NCBI GenBank assembly: GCA_027484825.1 | Contig: JAIXSE010000014.1 | Location: forward strand, 62,001 to 126,000 | Direction of reading: 5' to 3' | DNA: 64,000 nucleotides | Source of the DNA: Rubrivivax sp. | Lineage (GTDB): Bacteria > Pseudomonadota > Gammaproteobacteria > Burkholderiales > Burkholderiaceae_C | In this document: positions 41,167-50,005 of the stretch, piece after piece | How positions within the stretch are numbered: position 1 is the first letter of the stretch | Layout: every line of letters begins with the position of its first letter | The notes under the pieces: model-generated | What the model was told of the DNA's origin: nothing | Database searches by the model: none | Seen by the model: the letters and a program-made list of their open reading frames with translations, nothing else | Position numbers and translations under genes: made by a program

Positions 41167-41227
41167 GTGCGAGATTGCTTTTGTCATGGGCGTTTGCCGC
41201 CCATGTCGCCCATGCCGCCGATTCTGC

Positions 41228-42169
41228 TCAGCCGATCCGGCCCAGCAGCAAATACTCCATCAGCGCTTTCTGGACATGCATGCGGTTCTCCGCTTCATCC
41301 CAGACCACCGACTGCGGACCGTCGATCACCTCCGCCGCCACTTCCTCACCGCGGTGCGCCGGCAGGCAGTGCATGAACAGCGCGTCCGGCTTGGCTCGGG
41401 CCATCATGTCCGCATCCACGCACCAGTCGGCAAACGCCGTGCGGCGGGCTTCGTTCTCCGCCTCGTAGCCCATGCTGGTCCAGACATCGGTGGTCACCAG
41501 GTCGGCCCCGGCGCAAGCCTGCTTCGGGTCCTTGAAGACCTTGTAGCAGTCCCGGTTGCGGATGCCGGCCACCGCCGGATCGATCTCGTAACCGCTGGGG
41601 GTGCTCACATGCACGGTGAATCCGAGGATCTCCGCCGCCTGCAGCCAGGTGTTGGCCATGTTGTTGCCGTCACCCACCCAGGCCACCACACGGCCCTTGA
41701 GGCAGTCCATGTCGATGGCGCCGCGTCGGTCCATGCCGCGCTGTTCAATGAAGGTGAACAGGTCGGCCAGGATCTGGCAGGGGTGGTATTCGTTGGTCAG
41801 GCCGTTGATGACCGGTACCCGCGAATGGGCCGCAAAGCGCTCGATCTTGGTCTGCTCGAAGGTGCGGATCATCACCAGGTCGACCATGCGGCTGATGACA
41901 CGGGCGCTGTCCTCGATCGGCTCGGCGCGGCCCAGCTGGCTGTCCCCGGTGGTGAGGTGCACCACCGAGCCGCCCATCTGGTACATGCCGGCCTCGAAGC
42001 TCACCCGGGTGCGGGTGCTGGCCTTCTCGAAGATCATCGCCAGCGTGCGGTCGGTCAGCGGCTGGTACTTCTCGTAGTTCTTGAAGCGTCGCTTGATGAT
42101 GGACGCCCGGTCGAACAGGTAGGCGTACTCCTCCGCACGCAGGTCCTTGAACTGCAGGTAGTGGCGCAT
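41228..42169 (-). CDS. argF: Ornithine carbamoyltransferase
   Basis: Converts ornithine and carbamoyl phosphate to citrulline in arginine synthesis. The carbamoyl-phosphate motif STRTR is in EKASTRTRVSFE; HPCQ is in NEYHPCQILADL and HCLPAHRG in FMHCLPAHRGEE. The start MRHYLQFKDL at 42169 has GGGAG 8 nt upstream and matches the family's usual start. An ATG at 42190 that overlaps the argD stop (ATGA) would add seven residues and cannot be excluded. It lies directly downstream of argD and is closed by a strong terminator. Confidence 0.97.
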   Translation of the reverse strand: MRHYLQFKDLRAEEYAYLFDRASIIKRRFKNYEKYQPLTDRTLAMIFEKASTRTRVSFEAGMYQMGGSVVHLTTGDSQLGRAEPIEDSARVISRMVDLVMIRTFEQTKIERFAAHSRVPVINGLTNEYHPCQILADLFTFIEQRGMDRRGAIDMDCLKGRVVAWVGDGNNMANTWLQAAEILGFTVHVSTPSGYEIDPAVAGIRNRDCYKVFKDPKQACAGADLVTTDVWTSMGYEAENEARRTAFADWCVDADMMARAKPDALFMHCLPAHRGEEVAAEVIDGPQSVVWDEAENRMHVQKALMEYLLLGRIG

Positions 42170-42186
42170 CAGGCGGTCTCCCGGCT

Positions 42187-43407
42187 TCATGGCGCGGGGG
42201 CCGCGAGGAAGCGCTTGATCAGCGGCACCAGGCGGTTCGCGATGTCCTGAGCTTCCTCGCTGGTGAGGATCAGGGCGGGCAGCAGGCGCACGACGGAGTC
42301 GGCGGTGACGCTGATCAGCAACTGGGCCTCTTCCGCCGCCTGGGTGAGCAGGGCGCCGCAGGGGCGGTCCAGCTGGATGCCGATCATCAGACCGTAGCCG
42401 CGCACTTCCACGAAGCCCGGCACACCGGCCAGGCCCGCCTGCAGCGCCGCCTTGAGCTCGGCACCGCGCTGCGTCGCGTTGTCCAGCAGGCCGTCCGCTT
42501 CCATGATGGCCAGGGTTTCCACACCGGCGCGCATGGCCAGCGGGTTACCGCCGAAGGTGGTGCCGTGGTTGCCCGGGCCCAGCACCTTGGCGGCACGCGG
42601 CCCGCAGACCACCGACCCGATGGGCACGCCCGAGCCCAGGCCCTTGGCCAGCGGCATCACGTCCGGCTGGATGTCGGCCCACTGATGCGCGAACCACTTG
42701 CCGGTGCGGCCGATGCCGCACTGCACTTCGTCCAGCATCAGCAGCAGATCGTGCTGGTCGGCCAGGCGGCGCAGGTCCTTGAGGAACTGCATGTGCGCCG
42801 GGTTGATGCCGCCTTCGCCCTGGATGGTCTCCAGGAAGATGGCGGTGATGTTGGGGTTCTGGGCCAGCGCCTGTTCCAGCGCGGGCAGGTCGTTCAGCGG
42901 CACCCGCACGAAGCCGGGGACCAGCGGACCGAAACCGGCCTGCACCTTCGGATTGCCGGTGGCCGACAGCGTCGCCAGCGAGCGGCCATGGAAGGCCTTC
43001 TCAAAGACGACGATGGCCGGGTTGGTGTTGCCCCGGTCCTGGCCGAACTTGCGGGCGATCTTGATCGCCGCTTCATTCGCTTCCAGGCCGGAATTGCAGA
43101 AGAAGGCATTGGTCAGGCCGGAGAGCTCGCAGAGCTTGGCCGCCAGCTGCTCCTGCAGCGGGACGTGGTAGTAGTTGCTGGTGTGGATCAGCTTGCCGAC
43201 CTGGTCCCGCAGGGCCGCCACCAGCCGGGGGTGGTTGTGCCCCAGCGTGTTGACGGCGATGCCTGACAACGCGTCCAGGTATCGTCGGCCGGCCGTATCC
43301 CACACCTGGCAGCCTTCGCCATGCGACAGGGCGATGGGCAGGCGGCCGTAGGTTTGCATGACATGGGGTTCGGTCGGGGCGGCGAACGTGGACTCCTGGG
43401 CGTTCAT
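42187..43407 (-). CDS. argD: Acetylornithine transaminase
   Basis: PLP-dependent class III aminotransferase of arginine (and possibly lysine) synthesis, 406 residues. The PLP Lys is in MPLAKGLGSGVP; LMLDEVQCGIGRTGK gives the cofactor-binding Asp; CNSGLEANEAAIKIARKF binds phosphate. ATG 43407 follows GGAGACTTG; the longer frame upstream is not family-like. A hairpin with a T6 tail sits in its leader. argF follows in the same transcript. Confidence 0.95.
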   Translation of the reverse strand: MNAQESTFAAPTEPHVMQTYGRLPIALSHGEGCQVWDTAGRRYLDALSGIAVNTLGHNHPRLVAALRDQVGKLIHTSNYYHVPLQEQLAAKLCELSGLTNAFFCNSGLEANEAAIKIARKFGQDRGNTNPAIVVFEKAFHGRSLATLSATGNPKVQAGFGPLVPGFVRVPLNDLPALEQALAQNPNITAIFLETIQGEGGINPAHMQFLKDLRRLADQHDLLLMLDEVQCGIGRTGKWFAHQWADIQPDVMPLAKGLGSGVPIGSVVCGPRAAKVLGPGNHGTTFGGNPLAMRAGVETLAIMEADGLLDNATQRGAELKAALQAGLAGVPGFVEVRGYGLMIGIQLDRPCGALLTQAAEEAQLLISVTADSVVRLLPALILTSEEAQDIANRLVPLIKRFLAAPAP

Positions 43408-43481
43408 CAAGTCTCCAGAGACAGGGTTGGCAATACGTCGGTGGGCATGGCGAAGACCGCGCAAACACGGGCAGCGCCATG

Positions 43482-43503
43482 AAAAAAGCTCCTCGAAAGG
43501 AGC
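43482..43503 (-). terminator. Hairpin with T6 tail in the argD leader
   Basis: On the minus strand GCTCCT-TTCG-AGGAGC followed by TTTTTT: a short stem with a stable UUCG-type loop and U-tract, about 75 nt before the argD start. A TAGAAT hexamer (43509-43514) just upstream could be a -10 box, which would place the hairpin at the 5' end of the transcript. It may act as an attenuator-like or stabilising 5' element. Confidence 0.5.
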
Positions 43504-43670
43504 GATTGATTCTACGGGTCGTGTTTGAAAAATGGGTCGGCTGCGTGGGATCGCACACGGCCCATCCGGGCGCAGAGTGCCCCTCATGTGCTGCGACGCA
43601 ACACATCCGAGGCACAATAACGGTTTTGCCTGGCGCCCTGCGGCGCGGGCTAGGAATGATTGAGTGACGC

Positions 43671-44012
43671 ATGACTGAGCAGCCCAAGCCGCGAGAAGTG
43701 TTCATCCAGGGAATCACCACGGATGGCCGCACCTTTCGACCGAGCGATTGGGCTGAGCGTCTGGCGGGCGCCATGTCCTGCTTTCGCCCCGGCGGCGTCA
43801 GGACTGGGCGGGATGCGCACATCGGCTATTCGCCCTACTGCGTGCCGCGGGTCATCAACGGCGTGAAATGCGTCATCGTCAGCGAAGCACTGAAGGCCGT
43901 GGAACCGATGGCCTGGGACTTCGTCATGAACTTCGCCCGCGACAACAAGCTGCAGGTGGTGGACGCCTGTCTGCTGCCGGATCCGCCCGCTGGCGGACCT
44001 GCGCCGCGCTGA
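43671..44012 (+). CDS. DUF3579 domain protein
   Basis: A 113-residue cytoplasmic protein of the DUF3579 family (VFIQGITTDGRTFRPSDWAERLAGAMSCF... and YSPYCVPRVINGVKCVIVSEALKAVEPMAWDFVMNFARDN), nearly restricted to betaproteobacteria and commonly located beside argF/argD. It diverges from argD. The function is unknown. The C-terminus is Pro-rich. Confidence 0.88.
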   Translation: MTEQPKPREVFIQGITTDGRTFRPSDWAERLAGAMSCFRPGGVRTGRDAHIGYSPYCVPRVINGVKCVIVSEALKAVEPMAWDFVMNFARDNKLQVVDACLLPDPPAGGPAPR

Positions 44013-44127
44013 TCGCCCCTGATCCTCTGACTCTCTGACCCTCTGCCTGCCGGGTTGATCCCTTCGGGCCATCGCTTTCTCTTCCAATAGCGCCTAGTGT
44101 TGCGGGTTTCGTCGGAAATCCCCCGCC

Positions 44128-45183
44128 ATGGCCGTGGTCCTCCCCGAGGCGGCGGCCCGCGCCGCCCCCGCGCTCCCGGAACTGCATGAACTGCTTCGCC
44201 TCGTGGAGCAGGGCGGCGCCTTGCTCCATTGCCGCGAACTGACGCGCATCTCTGCCGGTGGCGGGGAGCTGCCGGTGCTGTCCGTCACCCTCGGGAATCC
44301 CGATCCGTCCATCCCCGCCTTGGCCATCATCGGCGGGGTGCATGGCCTGGAGCGCATCGGCGCGCAGGTGGCGCTGGCCTATCTGGGCAGCCTGGTGCGC
44401 CGCCTGCGCTGGGATGTGAGCCTGCATCAGCAGCTGGAATCGGTGAGGCTGGTCTTTCTGCCGCTGGTCAATCCCGGCGGCATCCTGCTGGGGCGACGCT
44501 CCAATCCCTCCGGCGTGGACTTGATGCGAAATGCCCCGCAGGACGCCGACCGCGCAGTTCCCTGGCTGGTCGGGGGGCATCGTCTGGGGGCCTGGGTGCC
44601 CTGGTACCGCGGACCGGCCGGCGCGCCGCTGCAACCCGAAAGCGAGGCCCTGTGCCGTCTGATGCGGGAAGAACTGATGGGCCGCCCGTTTGCGCTGAGC
44701 ATTGACTGCCACTCGGGGTTTGGTCTGCATGACCGCATCTGGTTTCCCTACGCCCGCAGCCGCCGTCCCATGCGTCATCTGGCGGAGATCCATGCGCTGT
44801 GCGAGGTGCTGGACCAGGGGCTGTCCCCTCATCCCTATGTGCTGGAGCCGCAGAGCCAGCACTACCTGGCCCATGGCGACCTCTGGGACCACCTCTATGA
44901 CGAGTCCGTCACCCTGGATCGGGGGATCTTCCTCCCTATGACGCTCGAAATGGGGTCATGGCTGTGGGTGAAGAAAAATCCGAGGCAGCTACTCTCCCGG
45001 CACGGAATGTTCAATCCGCTGATCGAACACCGACAACAGCGGGTGCTGCGGAGACACATGGCTTGGATGGACTTCATGATGCGCGCCACACAGAGCGCGT
45101 CCCGGTGGCTGCCGGGCCCCGACACGCGCTGGGATCATGGCGAGCAGGCCCTGATCCGCTGGTACCGACGGAACCGGGCATGA
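44128..45183 (+). CDS. M14-family zinc carboxypeptidase-like protein
   Basis: A 351-residue protein of the M14 peptidase fold. The zinc ligands are in GGVHGLERIG (H-x2-E) and IDCHSGFGLHD (His), and TLEMGSW carries the general-base Glu. LVNPGGILLGRRSNPSGVDLMRN is the substrate-side Arg/Asn block. No signal peptide, so it is cytoplasmic, possibly trimming a peptide or amide substrate. Its stop overlaps the start of an alpha/beta hydrolase gene by ATGA, suggesting a two-enzyme unit. Confidence 0.82.
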   Translation: MAVVLPEAAARAAPALPELHELLRLVEQGGALLHCRELTRISAGGGELPVLSVTLGNPDPSIPALAIIGGVHGLERIGAQVALAYLGSLVRRLRWDVSLHQQLESVRLVFLPLVNPGGILLGRRSNPSGVDLMRNAPQDADRAVPWLVGGHRLGAWVPWYRGPAGAPLQPESEALCRLMREELMGRPFALSIDCHSGFGLHDRIWFPYARSRRPMRHLAEIHALCEVLDQGLSPHPYVLEPQSQHYLAHGDLWDHLYDESVTLDRGIFLPMTLEMGSWLWVKKNPRQLLSRHGMFNPLIEHRQQRVLRRHMAWMDFMMRATQSASRWLPGPDTRWDHGEQALIRWYRRNRA

Positions 45184-45986
45184 GTGACACGACCTGGATA
45201 CTGCTGAGAGGGTTGACGCGCGAAAGTGGCCACTGGGGCGACTTTCCGGTGCGTTTGCTGCGGGCGCTGCGCGCCCAGCAGCCGGAGGTGCGTCTGGAAT
45301 TGCTGGACCTGCCCGGCAATGGGCAGCTGTGCGCTCAGGCCAGCCCCACCCGTGTCTCGGACATGGTGGAGGCGTGTCGCATCGAGCTCAAGCGCCGTGG
45401 GGTGCAGATGCCCTGCCATGTGCTGGCGATGTCGCTGGGCGCGATGGTGGCGAGCGACTGGGCGTCGCGCTATCCGAAGGAACTGGAGTCGGTGGTGCTG
45501 ATCAACACCAGCCTGCGTCCGTTCAGTGCATTTTTCCGGCGCTTGCGGCCGGGCAATTACTGGTCGCTGCTGGTGCTGAGCCTGTTCCGGCTGAGTTTGC
45601 GTCAGCGGGAGGCGAGGGTACTGGCCATGACCACCCGGCTGCAGCGTCAACCGGAGCAGGTGCTGGATCACTGGGTGGGTTTGCAGCGCCAGCATCCAGT
45701 GCGCCGCCGCAATGCGCTGCGCCAGTTGCTGGCAGCCGTGCGATACCGGGCAAGCTACAACCGGCCGCATCCACCCATGCTGCTGCTGTGCAGCCAGGGG
45801 GATGAATTGGTGGACTGGCGCTGCTCACAGGCCATCAGCCGGGCCTGGGGGGCGCCGCTACGCCTGCATGCCCGCGCCGGGCATGACCTGCCGCTGGACG
45901 ATGGCGACTGGGTGGCGCGCAATGTGGTGGATTGGCTGCATGCCCGTGAAGTGGTGGGCAGTGCGCCGATGCCGCTGCGGGCATGA
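45180..45986 (+). CDS. Alpha/beta hydrolase
   Basis: A 268-residue serine hydrolase fold. The nucleophile elbow is HVLAMSLGAMVASDWA (Ser), the acid is in CSQGDELVDW (Asp) and the His is in ARAGHDLPLDDGDW. It starts MSDTTWILLRGLTRESGHWGDFP, with LRGLTRESGHWGD as the oxyanion-hole region. Its start codon overlaps the M14-type gene's stop (ATGA), so the two are translationally coupled. The substrate is unknown. Confidence 0.85.
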   Translation: MSDTTWILLRGLTRESGHWGDFPVRLLRALRAQQPEVRLELLDLPGNGQLCAQASPTRVSDMVEACRIELKRRGVQMPCHVLAMSLGAMVASDWASRYPKELESVVLINTSLRPFSAFFRRLRPGNYWSLLVLSLFRLSLRQREARVLAMTTRLQRQPEQVLDHWVGLQRQHPVRRRNALRQLLAAVRYRASYNRPHPPMLLLCSQGDELVDWRCSQAISRAWGAPLRLHARAGHDLPLDDGDWVARNVVDWLHAREVVGSAPMPLRA

Positions 45987-46017
45987 CCCCATGCGAACTC
46001 AATGCAAACCCAATGCA

Positions 46018-46043
46018 AACGGCCTCACGAGTGTGAGGCCGTT
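46018..46043 (+). terminator. Hairpin after the alpha/beta hydrolase gene
   Basis: The 11-bp perfect stem AACGGCCTCAC / GTGAGGCCGTT has loop GAGT and lies 31 bp after the stop. It lacks a convincing U-tract (GTTGTGG follows), so it is a weak or Rho-assisted terminator. Confidence 0.45.
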
Positions 46044-46101
46044 GTGGGGTGGAGCCGATGAAACCATGACCTCAGGTCGAGCCCATGGACAGCCCCAATG
46101 A

Positions 46102-46125
46102 AAAAGCCCGCCGGAGCGGGCTTTT
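46102..46125 (-). terminator. Intrinsic terminator of rpsT
   Basis: AAAAGCCCGC-CGGA-GCGGGCTTTT: a 10-bp GC-rich stem flanked by A/T tracts, 26 bp after the rpsT stop on the minus strand. It could also work for the plus-strand hydrolase. Confidence 0.85.
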
Positions 46126-46151
46126 ATTTGCACCAGAGCTGGAAGTCGCTA

Positions 46152-46448
46152 TCAGGCGGCCAGCGCCTTGATCTTGGCGGACAGGCGGCTCTTATGACGA
46201 GCTGCCTTGTTCTTGTGGAAGATGCCCTTGTCAGCCACGGAGTCAATCACGGGCTGGGCAATCTTGAAGAGGTCGGCGGCCTTGGCCTTGTCGCCAGTGA
46301 CGATCGCCTTTTGCACGTTCTTGATGACCGTGCGGAACTTCGAACGCAGCGCCGAGTTGGCGGCGTTCAGCTTGACGTCTTGACGTGCGCGCTTACGGCC
46401 AGAGGCCAGACGCACGGTTTTCTTCTTGGCTTTGGAAGAGCTTGCCAT
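46152..46448 (-). CDS. rpsT: 30S ribosomal protein S20
   Basis: A 98-residue basic, helical protein of the small subunit that binds 16S rRNA early in assembly. It starts [28 protein letters not shown] and contains [28 protein letters not shown] and [23 protein letters not shown], the S20 signature. A clear sigma70 promoter lies 34-61 bp upstream and a terminator 26 bp downstream, so it is a single-gene unit divergent from murJ. Confidence 0.98.
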   Translation of the reverse strand: MASSSKAKKKTVRLASGRKRARQDVKLNAANSALRSKFRTVIKNVQKAIVTGDKAKAADLFKIAQPVIDSVADKGIFHKNKAARHKSRLSAKIKALAA

Positions 46449-46481
46449 TGTCTTGGGTGTCCAGATGGTGCAAAGACAAAG

Positions 46482-46509
46482 AGTATAGCAGTGCGCCAGT
46501 GAAAATCAA
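46482..46509 (-). promoter_or_regulatory. Sigma70 promoter of rpsT
   Basis: On the minus strand TTGATT (46504-46509), 16 bp, TATACT (46482-46487). The expected start near 46475 leaves a short leader of about 27 nt before the rpsT ATG. Confidence 0.65.
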
Positions 46510-46632
46510 ACCGGGGTGCACAAGCAGCGGCTGATAATGCGCCGTCCCCATTCTTGACGCCGGGGCAGCACGACCGGGATGGGAGCCTCTCACCCCCGGC
46601 ATCGCAGACTGCGCCGGCCCGCCTGACCGCTC

Positions 46633-48201
46633 ATGAATCTGTTGCGTACCGCTTCGGTGGTTTCGGTGTTCACCTTGATGTCGCGCATCACCGGCCTGGT
46701 CCGCGAACAGATGATTGCGGCGCTGTTCGGCGCCAACGCCCTGACCGATGCCTATCAGGTGGCGTTCCGCATTCCCAATATGTTCCGGCGGCTGTTTGCC
46801 GAGGGTGCATTCTCTCAGGCCTTTGTGCCGGCGCTGGCCGCCGCCCGGGCGCGCGACGGGGACGAGGCCACCCACGGCCTGATCGACGCCGTCTCCACCG
46901 TGCTGGTCTGGGTGCAGATTGTCATCTGCGTGGTGGGAGTGGCGGCGGCGCCGCTGCTGGTGCTGGCCCTGGGCGCCAGCCTCAACGAATCGGCCCATGA
47001 GGCGGCCGTCACCATGACCCGCTGGATGTTCCCCTACATCGGCTGCATGTCCCTGGTGGCCCTGTCGGCCGGCATCCTCAATACCTGGAAGCGGTTTGTC
47101 GTGCCGGCGGTCACGCCGGTGCTGTTCAACCTGTCTTCCATTGCTGCCGGCTACGGCCTGTCCCCGTGGCTGGAGAGCTGGGGCTACCGCCCTATCTATT
47201 CACTGGCCATCGGTGTGATGCTGGGCGGGGTGCTGCAACTGGTGGTGCAGATGCCGGCGCTCAAGCGGGTCCATCTGATGCCGCGCATCTCCTGGCGCTG
47301 GTCCGGCCTGCGCCAGGCGCTCGCCCATCCCGGCGTGCGGCAGGTGGGCCGCCAGATGGCGCCTGCGCTGGTGGGCGTGGCGGTGGCGCAGGTGTCGCTG
47401 GTGATCAATACCCAGATCGCGATTTCGGTGGGGGAGGGGGCCGCCTCCTGGCTGACCTATGCCGACCGCTTGATGGAATTCCCGATCGCCCTGCTGGGCG
47501 TGGCGCTGGGCGTGGTGTTGACACCGCAGTTGTCCGCCGCGCAGGCCAAAGGGGATGGCCAGCAGTATTCCGATCTGCTGGACTGGGGGCTGCGGCTGGT
47601 GCTGCTGCTGGCCTTGCCCTGTGCGGTGGCCCTGCTGGTGTTTGCCGAACCTCTGGTAGCGGTGCTGTATCAGCGCGGCGCCTTCCAGGCGGCGGACGTG
47701 CATCACACGGCGCAGGCGGTGATGGGTTATGGCGTCGGCTTGATGGGGCTGGTGGGCGTGAAGATCCTGGCGCCCGGTTATTACGCACGACTCGACACCC
47801 GCACCCCGGTGCGGGTGGCCATCCTGGTGCTGGTGCTGACGCAGATCCTCAATGGCGTGTTTGTCTTCTGGCTGGGCATCGGCGTGGCCGGGCTGTCGCT
47901 GTCCATCGGCCTGGGCGCCGTGGTGAATGCGGGCCTGCTGCTGGTGGGGCTGCGCAAGCTGGGCAGCTACAAGCCGGCGCCTGGCTGGTTCTGGTTTGCC
48001 TTGCGGGTGGTGCTGGCCAGCGCGGCCATGGGCGGCCTGCAGTGGTGGCTGGCCCGTCACTTCGACTGGGTGGCGCTGGGGCAGCATGAACTGGTGCGTG
48101 CGGGCTGGATGGCGGTCAGCCTGGCGGGCTCGGCCGTGCTGTATTTCGCACTTCTGCTGCTGTCCGGCATTCAGGTGCGTCACTTCATCAAGCGGACCTG
48201 A
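46633..48201 (+). CDS. murJ: Lipid II flippase MurJ
   Basis: A 522-residue MOP-superfamily membrane protein with about 14 helices that flips lipid II for peptidoglycan synthesis. It starts MNLLRTASVVSVFTLMSRITGLVREQMIAALFGA; conserved features are NMFRRLFAEGAFSQAFVP and the arginines of the central cavity. It lies divergent from rpsT, its usual neighbour in betaproteobacteria. Confidence 0.97.
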   Translation: MNLLRTASVVSVFTLMSRITGLVREQMIAALFGANALTDAYQVAFRIPNMFRRLFAEGAFSQAFVPALAAARARDGDEATHGLIDAVSTVLVWVQIVICVVGVAAAPLLVLALGASLNESAHEAAVTMTRWMFPYIGCMSLVALSAGILNTWKRFVVPAVTPVLFNLSSIAAGYGLSPWLESWGYRPIYSLAIGVMLGGVLQLVVQMPALKRVHLMPRISWRWSGLRQALAHPGVRQVGRQMAPALVGVAVAQVSLVINTQIAISVGEGAASWLTYADRLMEFPIALLGVALGVVLTPQLSAAQAKGDGQQYSDLLDWGLRLVLLLALPCAVALLVFAEPLVAVLYQRGAFQAADVHHTAQAVMGYGVGLMGLVGVKILAPGYYARLDTRTPVRVAILVLVLTQILNGVFVFWLGIGVAGLSLSIGLGAVVNAGLLLVGLRKLGSYKPAPGWFWFALRVVLASAAMGGLQWWLARHFDWVALGQHELVRAGWMAVSLAGSAVLYFALLLLSGIQVRHFIKRT

Positions 48202-48344
48202 GCTGGCGGCGGCACACGCGCGCAACGCCGACACCCTCTCCACGCAGCTTCGTGCGCGGCTTTGTGCCTATTCCTTCCCTCTGTGGATGACCAGGCCTCC
48301 CCCCATGCTCGTGCGATCCTCGCGCAGGGCTTAGACTCCAGCTT

Positions 48345-49118
48345 ATGAATTTGCCGTTGGATTGGGCAGTGCCGTCGGCACTCGACTATTTCGCCACCCT
48401 GGTGGCCGATGACGAGGGGCTGAACCTGGCGGAGGCGGCAACGGCCATCGCGCTGGTGGACGTCCCCCATCTGGATGTTCAGCAGGTGATGGCCGAACTG
48501 GACCGCCTGGGCGAGCGCCTGCGGCGCCGTCTGCCGTCCGATGCCGGCCCCAGCCACCGCCTGCGCATGCTCAACCAGTATTTCCATGGGGAACTGGGCT
48601 TTGCCGGCAACGTCAACGACTATTACGCGGTGGGCAACAGCTATCTGCATGAAGTGCTGCAGACCCGTCGCGGCATTCCCATCACCCTGGCCATCATCTA
48701 TATGGAGCTGGCGGCGCATGTCGGCCTGCGGGTCAAGGGCGTGAGCTTTCCCGGCCATTTCCTGATGAAGCTGCGCCTGCCGCAGGGGGAAGTGGTGCTG
48801 GATCCGTTCAGCGGCCGGTCCCTGGGGCGCAGCGAACTGGACGAATTCCTCAGCCCCTGGCGCGACCGGGCGGGCCTCGCGCCCGGGGAGCCGATGTCGC
48901 TGGACGCATTCCTCGGCACGGCCTCGCCGCGCCAGATCCTGGCCCGCATGCTGCGCAATCTCAAACAGATCCACCTGGAGCAAGGGGACCTGCCACGCCT
49001 GTTGGCCGTTCAGCAGCGTCTGGTGGCCCTGCTGCCGGACGATCAGGCCGAAAAGGCGGAACTGGCGCAATGCCAGCAGCAGATCCGCGACCGGGACGGT
49101 CCGGCCACCCTGCACTGA
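48345..49118 (+). CDS. SirB1 family protein (transglutaminase-like plus TPR)
   Basis: A 257-residue cytoplasmic protein of the SirB1 family. The transglutaminase-like core is in YFHGELGFAGNVNDYYAVGNSYLHEVLQTRRGIPITLAIIYMELA and GVSFPGHFLMKL, followed by short TPR-type helices (RNLKQIHLEQGDLPRLLAVQQRLVALLP). The cysteine expected in a true transglutaminase is absent at the SYLHEVL position, so it is likely non-catalytic. The function is unknown, and the neighbours murJ and hda fit the usual betaproteobacterial order. Confidence 0.88.
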   Translation: MNLPLDWAVPSALDYFATLVADDEGLNLAEAATAIALVDVPHLDVQQVMAELDRLGERLRRRLPSDAGPSHRLRMLNQYFHGELGFAGNVNDYYAVGNSYLHEVLQTRRGIPITLAIIYMELAAHVGLRVKGVSFPGHFLMKLRLPQGEVVLDPFSGRSLGRSELDEFLSPWRDRAGLAPGEPMSLDAFLGTASPRQILARMLRNLKQIHLEQGDLPRLLAVQQRLVALLPDDQAEKAELAQCQQQIRDRDGPATLH

Positions 49119-49266
49119 ACCTTTAGAATCCGCCTTGCTGTCCGTGGGCACCACCAGGGCCCAGCCCGGACGGGCGGGGCAGGCATTGACCGCTGCCCGG
49201 CTCCGACAGCCGCCCGGCACGTCAGGCCGCCCCTGGCCCGCGCCCCCCATCCAAGGCTTGAGTCGT

Positions 49267-49965
49267 TTGAAGCAAATTCCGCTGTCGCTGGGCCCCGAGC
49301 CCGACTACACCTTTGACAATCTGCTGCCCGGTGCCAACGTGGCGGCCCTGACGCACGTGCTCACCCTGGGCACGGGTGCGCCGCCGGTCTTCCTCTGGGG
49401 GCCGCCCGGCGCGGGCAAGACCCATGTGCTGCGGGCCCTGGCCCAGCGCTGGCAGGCCGCTGGTGCGCAGGTCGGCTGGTATGACGCCGACACGCCGCTG
49501 CCCTGGGAACTGCCGTCCCACCCCAGCCTGCTGCTGATGGACGACTGCCAGCGCTTTGATGCCGGCCAGCAGCACGCGGCCTTCGCCCTGTTCGTGGAAG
49601 CCGCGACCATGGGCCTGGCGGTGGTGGCCACCGGCACCGAGCCGCCGGTCGACCTCGCCCTGCGGGAAGACCTGCGGACCCGGCTGGCCTGGGGCCCGAC
49701 CTTTGCCCTGCAGCCGCTGTCCGAATCCGACATCCGGGCGGTGCTGCGCCGCGACGCCGACCGCCGCGGCCTGGTGCTGAGCGACGAGGTCATGGACTAC
49801 CTGCTCACCCGCTTCGCCCGCGATCTCAAGCACCTCATGACCCTGCTGGACGGCCTGGATGAATTCTCCATGGCCAGCAAGCGGGCGGTCACCGTGCCCC
49901 TGCTGCGCCAGATGCTGGCTGACCAGGGTGCCCAGCCCGCCCAGTCCACCCAGCCGGCCCATTGA
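49267..49965 (+). CDS. hda: DnaA regulatory inactivator Hda
   Basis: An AAA+ protein of 232 residues that, with the beta clamp, stimulates DnaA-ATP hydrolysis after initiation. The N-terminal clamp-binding motif is QIPLSLG; Walker A reads LWGPPGAGKTH, and Walker B is LLLMDDCQ. The start is a TTG at 49267 (LKQIPLSLGPEPDYTFDN); ATG is absent before the family's first residues. It carries a short Gln/Pro/Ala tail. Confidence 0.92.
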   Translation: MKQIPLSLGPEPDYTFDNLLPGANVAALTHVLTLGTGAPPVFLWGPPGAGKTHVLRALAQRWQAAGAQVGWYDADTPLPWELPSHPSLLLMDDCQRFDAGQQHAAFALFVEAATMGLAVVATGTEPPVDLALREDLRTRLAWGPTFALQPLSESDIRAVLRRDADRRGLVLSDEVMDYLLTRFARDLKHLMTLLDGLDEFSMASKRAVTVPLLRQMLADQGAQPAQSTQPAH

Positions 49966-50005
49966 GGCCCCAACCCTCTCTCCTACCTGCCAAGGAACCT
50001 GCATC

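Noticed and set aside
48345-49118. Calling the SirB1 protein a transglutaminase enzyme
   Set aside because: The expected catalytic cysteine is not seen at the core helix, so only the fold is claimed.
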